Origin: a virus
Reading direction: 5' to 3' (one strand)
Virus record (IMG/VR): IMGVR_UViG_3300013115_000195
Location: 1 to 22,525 of that record
DNA length: 22,525 nucleotides
Positions 6,946-14,689 of the stretch are shown here, piece by piece. Position 1 is the stretch's first letter. Each line of letters opens with the position of its first letter. The notes under the pieces are model-generated. The model saw only the letters and a list, made by a program, of their open reading frames with translations, had not been told where the DNA came from and made no database searches. The position numbers were made by a program, and so were the translations under genes.

Positions 6946-7782
6946 TTAAAAATCTTGTACTTTTGAAGAATATGTCTTTATATAACAAAAATCTGTCTCA
7001 TACTGAGTCTCGTAGACTCCGTAACTGTACTTGCACAGTTCTTCGTTTTTGTCTTTAATTAATTTTATAATATTTCTCTGCAGATTTTTGTCTTCTGCTA
7101 AACTTTGTTGAGAAATACCGTAATAAAGTCTGGTGTCCATTTTGTTTGTCAAGGGATACAGCAAACTTTCTTTTCCCTCTTTCATATCTAAAACTCCCAG
7201 AGTGCAAACTCTCCTAGAATCGTTTACTATCGAAAAGTTACTCACCTCTGCATCCTGGTGGTCAAACACCATAACCATGTGGAAAACAGAAGCGATCAAA
7301 CTGTTGATTGCAGGGTAATACTCTTTTATACTCGCATCTTCAACCAGTGTGTCCATTTCAGAGTTGCTTGTCAAGTATATGTTTTTAAATATGCCTGACC
7401 TAGTATACTCCTGCATTATAGAGAATACCATCCTTTCATGCATCAACTGTTTTTCGTCAAGAAGGTCTAACTCTGGTCTAACGCAGACAACTGTAATTTC
7501 TTTGTCTCTAATTTGATACAAAAACTTGAGTGCAATAGACGAAACAAAACTCGAACCGCTAAGTACAAAGATTACCTTATCTTTTATCTTGTCTTTCAGT
7601 CTTTTCGGTATTGTCTTGAAAGATTCTTCGTACTCTTCTGGGGTTTCTTTCTTTTTTACAACCAGTTTATCTTTCCACTCAACAGAGGAATCATCTACGC
7701 AAATAACATTGTACTGAGAGTATTTGTCGAACTGCATGGCAACGCGGCATCCGACACCGCCTAATCCTATTACTGTATACAT
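6946..7782 (-). CDS. Putative divergent FtsZ/tubulin-superfamily protein
   Basis: By eye the order of elements matches FtsZ/tubulin. There is a Rossmann glycine loop VIGLGGVGCRVA at 4-15. Strand two ends in VICVDDSS at 26-33, where FtsZ has NTD. IFVLSGSSFVSSIAL at 71-85 lies where FtsZ has FVTAGMGGGTGTGA. ITVVCVRP at 96-103 resembles the FtsZ strand TVAVVTRP, followed by a helix and IYLTSN at 135-140 where FtsZ has VIPN. After a central helix comes a C-terminal alpha/beta half. The tubulin signature GGGTGTG is degenerate, so GTP binding may be altered or lost. Another Rossmann or ThiF-like protein is the main alternative. The ATG overlaps the polymerase stop by one base (TAATG) with GAGG 5 bases upstream. 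It lies between polymerase and thymidine kinase, so it is likely an early gene. The coding region is certain; the fold is a hypothesis. Confidence 0.45.
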   Translation of the reverse strand: MYTVIGLGGVGCRVAMQFDKYSQYNVICVDDSSVEWKDKLVVKKKETPEEYEESFKTIPKRLKDKIKDKVIFVLSGSSFVSSIALKFLYQIRDKEITVVCVRPELDLLDEKQLMHERMVFSIMQEYTRSGIFKNIYLTSNSEMDTLVEDASIKEYYPAINSLIASVFHMVMVFDHQDAEVSNFSIVNDSRRVCTLGVLDMKEGKESLLYPLTNKMDTRLYYGISQQSLAEDKNLQRNIIKLIKDKNEELCKYSYGVYETQYETDFCYIKTYSSKVQDF

Positions 7783-8900
7783 TAAACCTCTTTCATTTCC
7801 CCAAAGTTTTTACCGATACCAGAGTTGACAACGTACTTTCCAAACCTAGTGTCTGCAAATATACTCTTCGCCTCCAAAAACTTTTCTTTATCTTCTTTAG
7901 CAAAATCCAGTATAACAGAGTCGTGAAGCAAATAACAGATTTTTGTTCTAAATCCTTTAAAAAAATCTCTCAACTTATATGCCTGCTCGATGCAGACATC
8001 ACTGCTCGTGCTTTGAACAATATAGTTTAGTGCCCTTCTTTCATCAGTTTCAATATATCGCAAAAAGGGGGTCTTTACGCCGTCTTTGTGACGATAGTTA
8101 TCTTTGACCCAATCCCTGTTGTAAAGTCTCTCCAGCAGAGGATCTCGCGCTTCAGGGTTATATAACCAGGCGAAAGTTCGCTTCTTCATCTCCTCTCGGG
8201 TGATCTCGTCAGATGTCTGTTGCATATTCCATTCATGAATGTCGTTCAATGGTTGTTCCTTGCCCGAAAGTGCAAGGAGTGTACGCAACTCTGCAGCGTT
8301 GAAGTCAAATTCGACAAAGAGGTCATTCGATGGTTCCAAAGAGGATCTGTCTTCCCTTTTCATGGTCAGGATAGGTATACCAGACTTCTTGTTGGACAAC
8401 CTGCCTGTCCTCGTTCCAAAGATACTATAATTTGTGTTCTTCAGTTCCCCATTGTAAAGGTTGCTCTTGGCATTCATCTCTTCTGTTAGGATGTGTGCCT
8501 TTTTGAGTACATCGTAGTGCGCTGGCTTTCGAATATTCTCAAATGCATGCTTTATAATGTTTCCTTTGTCCTTTAGAAAGTCAAGCAAAATATCGGAAGG
8601 TATATAATCATATATACAGTGATCCTGCAGGTTACATTTCGATGTAACGACAGATTTCATGATTGCGGAAATTCTTCCCGAGGTACACTTCCAAGAATCA
8701 AGAATGAAAATCGGGCAGACCGATTCTATCTCCCCATCTGAGGTGTACAAATATGCATAGTCCACATCGTCCCTATCTGAGAGGTGATCTGTGTGCCTCC
8801 ACGTCTTATTGAGTTCTGGTAGATTTTGGAAATCTGCCAAATCACCAGAGACGTACATTTTCAAGCACTTCTTGTTATTGTCAATTATCTGAAAATACAT
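7782..8900 (-). CDS. Compact family A DNA polymerase (Pol I/T7-type palm and fingers, no exonuclease domain)
   Basis: Template-directed DNA synthesis, probably the phage replicase. Motifs: TGRLS at 165-169; motif A FVEFDFNAAELRTLLALSG with catalytic D199 and E204; motif B on the O helix with R235, K239, F243 and Y247 in exact Pol I spacing (R754, K758, F762, Y766); NYIVQSTSSD at 292-301 (Pol I QGTAAD); motif C LLHDSV with H326 and catalytic D327. F243 corresponds to Pol I Phe762. At 372 aa it is far shorter than Klenow (about 605) or T7 polymerase (704). The first 150 residues show no DxE/DEDD proofreading motifs. The start overlaps the upstream stop (TAATG) and has no clear Shine-Dalgarno, suggesting coupling. 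A promoter at 8984-9012 lies inside the upstream gene. Confidence 0.9.
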   Translation of the reverse strand: MYFQIIDNNKKCLKMYVSGDLADFQNLPELNKTWRHTDHLSDRDDVDYAYLYTSDGEIESVCPIFILDSWKCTSGRISAIMKSVVTSKCNLQDHCIYDYIPSDILLDFLKDKGNIIKHAFENIRKPAHYDVLKKAHILTEEMNAKSNLYNGELKNTNYSIFGTRTGRLSNKKSGIPILTMKREDRSSLEPSNDLFVEFDFNAAELRTLLALSGKEQPLNDIHEWNMQQTSDEITREEMKKRTFAWLYNPEARDPLLERLYNRDWVKDNYRHKDGVKTPFLRYIETDERRALNYIVQSTSSDVCIEQAYKLRDFFKGFRTKICYLLHDSVILDFAKEDKEKFLEAKSIFADTRFGKYVVNSGIGKNFGEMKEV

Positions 8901-10003
8901 TATCTATAAATATCTGTCTTTATTTCAAGGATTTTTCTCTCTACATAATCCATAGATCTTTCAAACCCTTCCTTTATGAGCAAACTATAACAGTTTTCAA
9001 GAAGTCTGTCAATCTTTGTTTTAGGAATATTTATTTTTTCTTCTAATACGAGGATTTTAACATACAACTGAAACCACTTCTTATCCCCATATGCCGCGAC
9101 AGCTGCGGAGGCAGGCGTTCTACTTGTGATAGTTGTACCCCTTAACAAGGACCCATCCTTACATATCTTATATGTGGCCGTCTCTCCGTGAGCCGCGGTC
9201 AAGAGATCGTACCAGGACCCAATGCTATATTTGATCTTGTCTAGGTCGAAACCGCGACAGTTATAGTAAAAAGAACTTTGTATATCAGATTCGACACCAA
9301 CGTATTGGCTGGCATATTCAAGCATTTGTCTGCTTTTGATGTTTGCGACTAGTGCCCAAGGCGCGTGGGCCATTAGGGAGAACCCATGTTGCGCTGCAAG
9401 ATTAGCATATGCATCAAAAGAAGGACTGTTGATAATTTTCAACTTGGTTTCTATTCCGTCGACTGAATGTGATGCCTTCATTAATTCTATAACCAATCCA
9501 GTACCATGAATTGGACATAATCCAGATTTAACAAACCTGGAGTAAGTCACTGGAGACTGGTGCGAATAGTCTTTAATGGCAAGCAATACAACTTCCACAA
9601 ACTGATCAAGACTTTTTATGCTATCCTTTCGCGGTAAAATATACTCGGAATAAATCACACTAAATAAATTTTCTAATTGCCTATCATACAATTCTAGCGG
9701 ATTTACATACCCCCTCTGTGCCACAATGATTGGTATTCCCTCTATGGGGTGAGACAACCTCTCATATTTAGCAGAAAATTCAACAAACGCATCAACAACA
9801 AAATTCAGAGCACTAATCTCAGTGCCTGGGATTTGCTCTATTGCTGAGTGGTTCAATGGGGCGATAGACTTACCATTCGAATCGATACGTCCATACATCT
9901 GATGTTTCGGAGACCTATTATCAAAAGACTCAAGACTGGGTTCGAATTGAATCTCGCGCATATATCCTAAATTTTCTAGAAATTTTCTTTTTGAATCAGT
10001 CAT
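8900..10003 (-). CDS. Unrecognised 367-aa protein at the tail/replication boundary
   Basis: I do not assign a function. The protein is soluble-looking. One striking stretch is SPSFDAYANLAAQHGFSLMAHAPW at about 192-215, with a following block of aromatic and hydrophobic residues (MLEYASQYVGV). I believe similar segments occur in uncharacterised marine phage proteins, but cannot verify this. The ATG overlaps the end of the 1137-aa structural gene by 8 bases, so it is probably translated from the late tail transcript and could be a minor structural or assembly protein. Its C-terminal coding region contains the sigma-70 promoter for the polymerase. Coding status is well supported by length, tight packing and the overlap arrangement on both sides. 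Confidence 0.82.
   Translation of the reverse strand: MTDSKRKFLENLGYMREIQFEPSLESFDNRSPKHQMYGRIDSNGKSIAPLNHSAIEQIPGTEISALNFVVDAFVEFSAKYERLSHPIEGIPIIVAQRGYVNPLELYDRQLENLFSVIYSEYILPRKDSIKSLDQFVEVVLLAIKDYSHQSPVTYSRFVKSGLCPIHGTGLVIELMKASHSVDGIETKLKIINSPSFDAYANLAAQHGFSLMAHAPWALVANIKSRQMLEYASQYVGVESDIQSSFYYNCRGFDLDKIKYSIGSWYDLLTAAHGETATYKICKDGSLLRGTTITSRTPASAAVAAYGDKKWFQLYVKILVLEEKINIPKTKIDRLLENCYSLLIKEGFERSMDYVERKILEIKTDIYR
8984..9012 (-). promoter_or_regulatory. Intragenic sigma-70 promoter for polymerase, FtsZ-like gene and thymidine kinase
   Basis: TTGACA (9012-9007), a 17-base spacer and TATAGT (8989-8984) lie within the 3' part of the 367-aa gene. Hexamers and spacing are identical to those of the two intergenic promoters, but the spacer sequence is unrelated, as expected under coding constraint. 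The predicted start is near 8977, giving a leader of about 77 bases before the polymerase ATG. It would let the polymerase, FtsZ-like and tk genes be expressed early, independently of the tail genes upstream. Confidence 0.75.
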
Positions 10004-13000
10004 TAATCATCGCCACCGTCTCGGCATCTGTCAAGGTGTCTCCTCTTTCTATCTTTCTCATAATACGCGCAAGATTTCTTTCTTTTTTGGCCGTGGCTTG
10101 CCTCTCCAGAAGACGTTTCTTTTCTTCTTTGCTCTTGGGTTTGATTGCCTCGATGGCCTCAGCCCAATCTACGGTCGATTCATTATAACACTTAAAGGAA
10201 GTCGAAAACCCTGATGAATCAATCTTGTGTTCCACGTTAATAACGTTATAAAGTCCAGTTAGTCCAACCTCCTTAAAAACTGGTGAATCAGAAATATCTG
10301 CGACACCTATCAAACCCGGCTTAACAAAAAAGGATAATCCAGGGTAAAAATCTATCAACCCGAAGCTCGTTATATCGACATTGTAAAGCTGCGGTATCAT
10401 AATCAGGCCATTCTCCGATCTAAATCCTTTTTCTATGTTATCATCTTGCTTTGCCTTCATGCTTTGGTTCTCCACCTGCTTGAAAGAAATTTTTCTTATT
10501 ATGCTCTTATCCTTGCCCACTTCCCATTTCGTTAATCTTAGTGCATCTTGGATATTAAGTTCTGTCGAAGCTTGAGACATTGTGTAATAGTACACCGTTT
10601 CATCACCCCCGCCTTGTCCGTACCCTTCTGCATAGAGTTTGTCAACTGATGGCGCTGTGCGCAATTTTTTAATCTTTTCTGGCGTAGTCCTGAATTGACC
10701 CACTTTCATACTATATGCTGATGTGTGTTTTCCAGAATCCAGAACATAATCCCCTTGATTGTAGTACCTCTGCACTTCCCTCAATAACGATGTTATTAAT
10801 TTCTGCAACGTGAACCTTCTTGCTGTTGACTGTTCGAAATCCTTCATGATCTTTTGATAAGTTTCCAGCGCAATAGGTATTTTATATAAATTATAAAAGT
10901 CACGATTGATACGAATATTTCCCAACATCACACTGACTTTATCTTTCTCCAGCACCTTGACACTTTCGCTAACTTTCAAAAATGAAGAAATTATATCCCC
11001 CATTGTAAAAAACAGAACAGCATGCTCGCTGTCGAGTGTCGCCAATACCTGGGCGTGGCGGGCCAACTCATCATCAAGTTCTTTTTGAGCTTTCGCTACC
11101 TGCACTGATAATGGATCATCGAACCAACCGTCGTCGTTTCCTTTCTTGGCTCTCTCAAGTTTGTCTTGTAGAACCTTCACCTTTTTGGCATGGGTTTTGT
11201 TTTCTTCATCGAGGACAGCCTTTCGACCTTTTTTGGTTTTGCCATCTCCCTCGGCAATCAGATCGACTTTAGATTTTATTTTCTTGGTGGGGTTGTCACT
11301 TTCAGTAGTCTTTTTAGTAGGAGATATCTCTATGTATGACTTATCAGTACCAGGCAGGCGATAATTTGCGCTATCAGCGGCGGCCTGTTCTTCCATTATA
11401 CTCAACCCTGGAAGTTCATTACCTTCAGAATCTTTAGTTACGAGCATTCTTTGAACCTTTACTCGCTTTTCTTCTGGTTTTAAGAATTCCTCATCCAGCG
11501 TCTTAGAAACCTGCATCCTAAATCTACATACTCTTCTAAAGTCCACAACTTTCTGTGATCCACCAGTTGTACGCATCTTCGGAGGGAGCATCTGGTCGTC
11601 AGCAAAATTTAACTTATAGAAGTGGGGCCTCATAACCCTATTAAAGGCAGTATCGAACAACTTCTCTCTGTATGCTTTTCCTTCTATTGCGAACCTGTAC
11701 ATCTTGCTATTATCTGTCAGATGATTTAGTACGGCATTTATCTTCTTTGTCTTCTTTTGTTGAAAATAATCAGTGTGGACACTTATGTGAGTGGTCACTT
11801 GGTTGTGTTCCTTTTTGGGAATCTTCTTGAAAAAGGTTCGGATCTTCTTCTTAGTATCGTCGGAAGCAGTCGGATGCACCCTATTAATATACTCGTTCAC
11901 GACCCTCTGTATATTTCTGTTCAAAGTCGGTTGTGTTTCTTTGGCCATTTGAGAGATTAATCCATCATAATAACTGTGGACGTGTGAGTCACCGTCGGAC
12001 ATTACATCAATATCTTGAAATACCTCACTGGTTCTTGAAACATAATCACACTGAAGCATGAAAGACCCATCCTCATTGAAGTTGAATGAGTGTTTGTAAT
12101 AACTCATGACAAAAGTCTTCAATTGCCTCTTCAATGACTTTACTTGCAGGGGTGTATAGTTAAGTGATTTGATTGTCTCCGAACTGGGCATGTTCCACCC
12201 CACTGTCAACATAAGGTCTTTTGGACTACCGTCTTCGGACCCTAACCCCTCTGGCTGAATAAGTGGCAAATACAATTCACGTCCTCTCTTGCTGCTAAAA
12301 ACAGACAAGTTGGATCCATAAAAAGTTATAGTTGAATCAATGTCTCTCTTGGCGGTCTCTGGGGTGTCACCTGCAAGACGAATTGTTAAATCTTGAAGAC
12401 CCAGAACACTCTGGAAGTTATTAAGGGCAGTAATTCCTGTCCTTTTTTGAGTTGATAATCCCCTATTTTGAATGGGGATCGGTTTCTTTGTTTTCTTTTC
12501 GCGGTTATATACGAAGAACTCCACCCTTGGTGTTAAAGCAGCGAGTTGGGCATTATTAAGAGTGACAAGTGGATTTACTAAAAACCCCTCATAGTCCTTA
12601 TTTTTGACATACTCCATTTTAAAACTAAAAATATTGGTGAGTCTGTTTGTGTCCAGTCCTGACTTTATCGAAAAAACGCGGCCTTTTGCTGCGATCGCAG
12701 AGGTGCGGGTCATGGCAGTTGTGTTCATTATGTGCGCTCCATACATGCTTAGTAGGTGCTGATCCTTTGTTCCCTTTCTTAAGGATATATAGTTTTGTCG
12801 GATTCTATCAAAAGTGAATTCTGCGAATTGAGGTTTTATTGGGTTATCCAGTGCATGGTCTTCTGTTGCCGTTTCTTGTTCAATTTCTGCAACGACTTCT
12901 GAGTCTGTACCGTACGCGGAGAGTAGTTTACCCGTTGTGGCGGCCGTTCCTAGACTCTTTTTTAATTTTGCTATTTTCTCGGCATTTGCTTCTCGGGACT

Positions 13001-13409
13001 TTTTATCTTTTTGGTTCTTGTTATTACGCAGGACTGTGATTAGTTCTGCAATTTCCTTATCAGCGTCGCCGCCAGCACCATATTTCTTTTCCCAGCCCTG
13101 GAGTTTCTTATAATCCTTTTTAGGACCTAATTTATACAAATTCAAATCTTTGGACAATGGGTAGATTTTGCTATAATCTTCTACCGTCAACTCTTTGGCA
13201 CTTGGGTAGTTGCCATCGTTGCGCGGTTTGATCACTTCATTGAGATAATCATTGATTGGTTCATACTGCTTGGATTTAGGGCCATTCCTGTTGGAAGCTG
13301 CCATGTCGAGCATCTGCTTGGTGATACTTTGTTTAAAACTTTTGATGTTGCTCTCGGCTTCTGCCTTAATACTGTCAACGATTTTCTGTTCAGCTGATGT
13401 GTATTTCAT
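9996..13409 (-). CDS. Large virion/baseplate protein with hub-like C-terminal domain
   Basis: A 1137-aa protein, probably a central baseplate or hub component. The N-terminal 150 residues are charged and helical. Middle regions are mixed beta and helical with Lys-rich linkers (about 700-800). Residues of about 1008-1074 contain a hub-like block: ITSFGLIDFYPGLSFFVKP, then GLYNVINVEHKIDSSGFSTSF, a pattern seen in GpD/gp27-type hub domains (a V-x-H strand, then a G-F/Y-T-T/S strand). The end is basic and helical. I chose ATG 13409 rather than the in-frame ATG at 13445, because GAGGGGG lies 5-10 bases upstream and the longer form would overlap the gp53-like gene by 34 bases. The stop overlaps the next gene by 8 bases. 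The hub assignment is an inference from the C-terminus only. Confidence 0.6.
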   Translation of the reverse strand: MKYTSAEQKIVDSIKAEAESNIKSFKQSITKQMLDMAASNRNGPKSKQYEPINDYLNEVIKPRNDGNYPSAKELTVEDYSKIYPLSKDLNLYKLGPKKDYKKLQGWEKKYGAGGDADKEIAELITVLRNNKNQKDKKSREANAEKIAKLKKSLGTAATTGKLLSAYGTDSEVVAEIEQETATEDHALDNPIKPQFAEFTFDRIRQNYISLRKGTKDQHLLSMYGAHIMNTTAMTRTSAIAAKGRVFSIKSGLDTNRLTNIFSFKMEYVKNKDYEGFLVNPLVTLNNAQLAALTPRVEFFVYNREKKTKKPIPIQNRGLSTQKRTGITALNNFQSVLGLQDLTIRLAGDTPETAKRDIDSTITFYGSNLSVFSSKRGRELYLPLIQPEGLGSEDGSPKDLMLTVGWNMPSSETIKSLNYTPLQVKSLKRQLKTFVMSYYKHSFNFNEDGSFMLQCDYVSRTSEVFQDIDVMSDGDSHVHSYYDGLISQMAKETQPTLNRNIQRVVNEYINRVHPTASDDTKKKIRTFFKKIPKKEHNQVTTHISVHTDYFQQKKTKKINAVLNHLTDNSKMYRFAIEGKAYREKLFDTAFNRVMRPHFYKLNFADDQMLPPKMRTTGGSQKVVDFRRVCRFRMQVSKTLDEEFLKPEEKRVKVQRMLVTKDSEGNELPGLSIMEEQAAADSANYRLPGTDKSYIEISPTKKTTESDNPTKKIKSKVDLIAEGDGKTKKGRKAVLDEENKTHAKKVKVLQDKLERAKKGNDDGWFDDPLSVQVAKAQKELDDELARHAQVLATLDSEHAVLFFTMGDIISSFLKVSESVKVLEKDKVSVMLGNIRINRDFYNLYKIPIALETYQKIMKDFEQSTARRFTLQKLITSLLREVQRYYNQGDYVLDSGKHTSAYSMKVGQFRTTPEKIKKLRTAPSVDKLYAEGYGQGGGDETVYYYTMSQASTELNIQDALRLTKWEVGKDKSIIRKISFKQVENQSMKAKQDDNIEKGFRSENGLIMIPQLYNVDITSFGLIDFYPGLSFFVKPGLIGVADISDSPVFKEVGLTGLYNVINVEHKIDSSGFSTSFKCYNESTVDWAEAIEAIKPKSKEEKKRLLERQATAKKERNLARIMRKIERGDTLTDAETVAMIND

Positions 13410-13411
13410 CC

Positions 13412-13747
13412 CTACCCCCTCACATAATCGTATATTAATTCCCAATTGATCGGAATATAGATGGTGTCACCAATGTCAAGGTGTGCTTCGGTTGGCGCAA
13501 GATTGAAACTTGCTATGATCCACCACAATTCTGGATCGCCATAATACCTGTCTGCAAACTTAAAGTATTTATCGCCAATTTGCCATATGGCAAGTTCATA
13601 ACTTACATTCTTTCTCAAATCGTCTGGTAGGGTTATGAACTTTGGTGTTGCGAACTGTGTTATTCTCTTTGTCCCCCTATTCTTTAACGTGTTGTGATAC
13701 ATCTTGTGACTATTAATAACCATGGTTCTGTTTGAATATCTACTCAT
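13412..13747 (-). CDS. Baseplate wedge protein, gp53/LysM-like
   Basis: A 111-aa protein of the type that joins baseplate wedges or hub in T4-like phages. The pattern GDKYFKFADRYYGDPELWWIIASFN at about 57-81 is the hallmark of the gp53/LysM-like baseplate family (an xxLAxxYYGDPxLWWxIAxxN core). It is followed by LDIGDTIYIPI, corresponding to the LysM G-x-x-I-x-I-P turn. T4 gp53 is longer (about 196 aa), so this is a minimal version. The ATG overlaps the preceding stop (ATGA), with only a weak purine stretch upstream, and its own stop lies 2 bases before the large structural protein. The position between tape measure and hub genes fits a baseplate role. Confidence 0.78.
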   Translation of the reverse strand: MSRYSNRTMVINSHKMYHNTLKNRGTKRITQFATPKFITLPDDLRKNVSYELAIWQIGDKYFKFADRYYGDPELWWIIASFNLAPTEAHLDIGDTIYIPINWELIYDYVRG

Positions 13748-14688
13748 TTCTTATCTGCCTTTGGCGCGTTGGCCTTATCTATTTTATCATTGACTGCAGA
13801 TTTATTTACTTGTGTTTGTTTATTTTGTTTATTGTTTCGTTTCGAATTCTTTGCGGAGGTCGACACGGAAACTTGATTGCCAGTGCCGCCTCTGGTCCTT
13901 TTCAGTGGTGAATTATTCACTGCTGCGGATCCTCGCTTGACATCATGGAGAACGCCGCCTTGCGACTCATACCCATAGGGATATCCCGTTGCGTGGCCAC
14001 CTAACCACTTCTTTGCACCACTCCACCCGAGAGAGTGTTCATGAACAACAACAAAAGACATATTAACCTCAAACACTTTAGGGACAAAAGTATGACTCTT
14101 GTTTGTGGTTTGCCTTTCGTGTGCGTCGTTTGTCCTATTATAAGACTTTACATCATTTGCGCTCATTGCTGGTGACATGTGATGAAACCCAGCTTCTAGA
14201 TTGGGGGTGAAATCAACATTCTCCATCCATCCAGAAAGTCCACCCTTTAACACGCTTACTGCGTTTTGTTCTTGTCTTGCATCCTTGACAAAGTTTGCAA
14301 ACTTCATTTTAAGTAACGGATAAGCGTTCATTACATTATGTCCGCCATTAGAACTGTAGGATGGATACAAAAACCCTATCAAATGCTCCAATTGGTGCAT
14401 GTTGGCGTATCCCTCTTCGGGTGTAAAGGATGGAATACTCAACGATAATGAGATTCTCCTTGTAGTGTTATTCCAAGATCCAATTGGATCAGCGCGGCCG
14501 AAGACATTCTGCGTGTTCCACTGACTTGTAAAGTTCTCATTAAAACTGGTTAACCAAGCTGGAAACACACACGCCTTACCAGTTGCGATGTGCATAATTT
14601 CTATACTAAACCCAGCTTCTTCAAATCTCGACAATATCGGATCTGTGTGTTTTGCATCGACTGACCAGAATCCATCACCACCTGCCAT
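13744..14688 (-). CDS. Tail/baseplate structural protein, function uncertain
   Basis: A 314-aa protein placed between tape measure and gp53-like genes. The core contains FGRADPIGSWNNTTRRISLSLSIPS at about 63-87, then a helix and LIGFLYPSYSS. I recognise this pattern (G-R-x-D-P-I, N-T-x-R-x-I-S-L) from uncharacterised virion proteins of environmental myophages, possibly related to tail-tube-initiator or baseplate-cap proteins, but this is memory and not a search. The last 50 residues are low complexity, rich in Lys, Asn, Gln and Ser, with no acidic cluster until the last few residues. The start has AAAGAGG 7 bases upstream and lies one base after the previous stop. The stop overlaps the next gene (ATGA). 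Confidence 0.6.
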   Translation of the reverse strand: MAGGDGFWSVDAKHTDPILSRFEEAGFSIEIMHIATGKACVFPAWLTSFNENFTSQWNTQNVFGRADPIGSWNNTTRRISLSLSIPSFTPEEGYANMHQLEHLIGFLYPSYSSNGGHNVMNAYPLLKMKFANFVKDARQEQNAVSVLKGGLSGWMENVDFTPNLEAGFHHMSPAMSANDVKSYNRTNDAHERQTTNKSHTFVPKVFEVNMSFVVVHEHSLGWSGAKKWLGGHATGYPYGYESQGGVLHDVKRGSAAVNNSPLKRTRGGTGNQVSVSTSAKNSKRNNKQNKQTQVNKSAVNDKIDKANAPKADKK

Positions 14689-14689
14689 A

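Noticed and set aside
7147-7152. TTGACA on the minus strand inside the FtsZ-like gene
   Set aside because: At 17 bases downstream there is ACTTTA and no better hexamer at 16-18; not convincing as a promoter. The TTGACA at 7369-7374 fails in the same way.
8905-8912. TATAAATA, the T4 late promoter motif
   Set aside because: It is on the plus strand, where no gene follows, and falls in coding sequence. I found no copy on the minus strand of the window, so no late promoter is called.
10029-10034. TTGACA near the 3' end of the large baseplate gene
   Set aside because: The hexamer at the right spacing is GATGAT in a GC-rich context; too weak to call a promoter.
13410-13445. 12-residue N-terminal extension of the 1137-aa protein
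   Set aside because: It would overlap the gp53-like gene and has no Shine-Dalgarno site; ATG 13409 has a good one.
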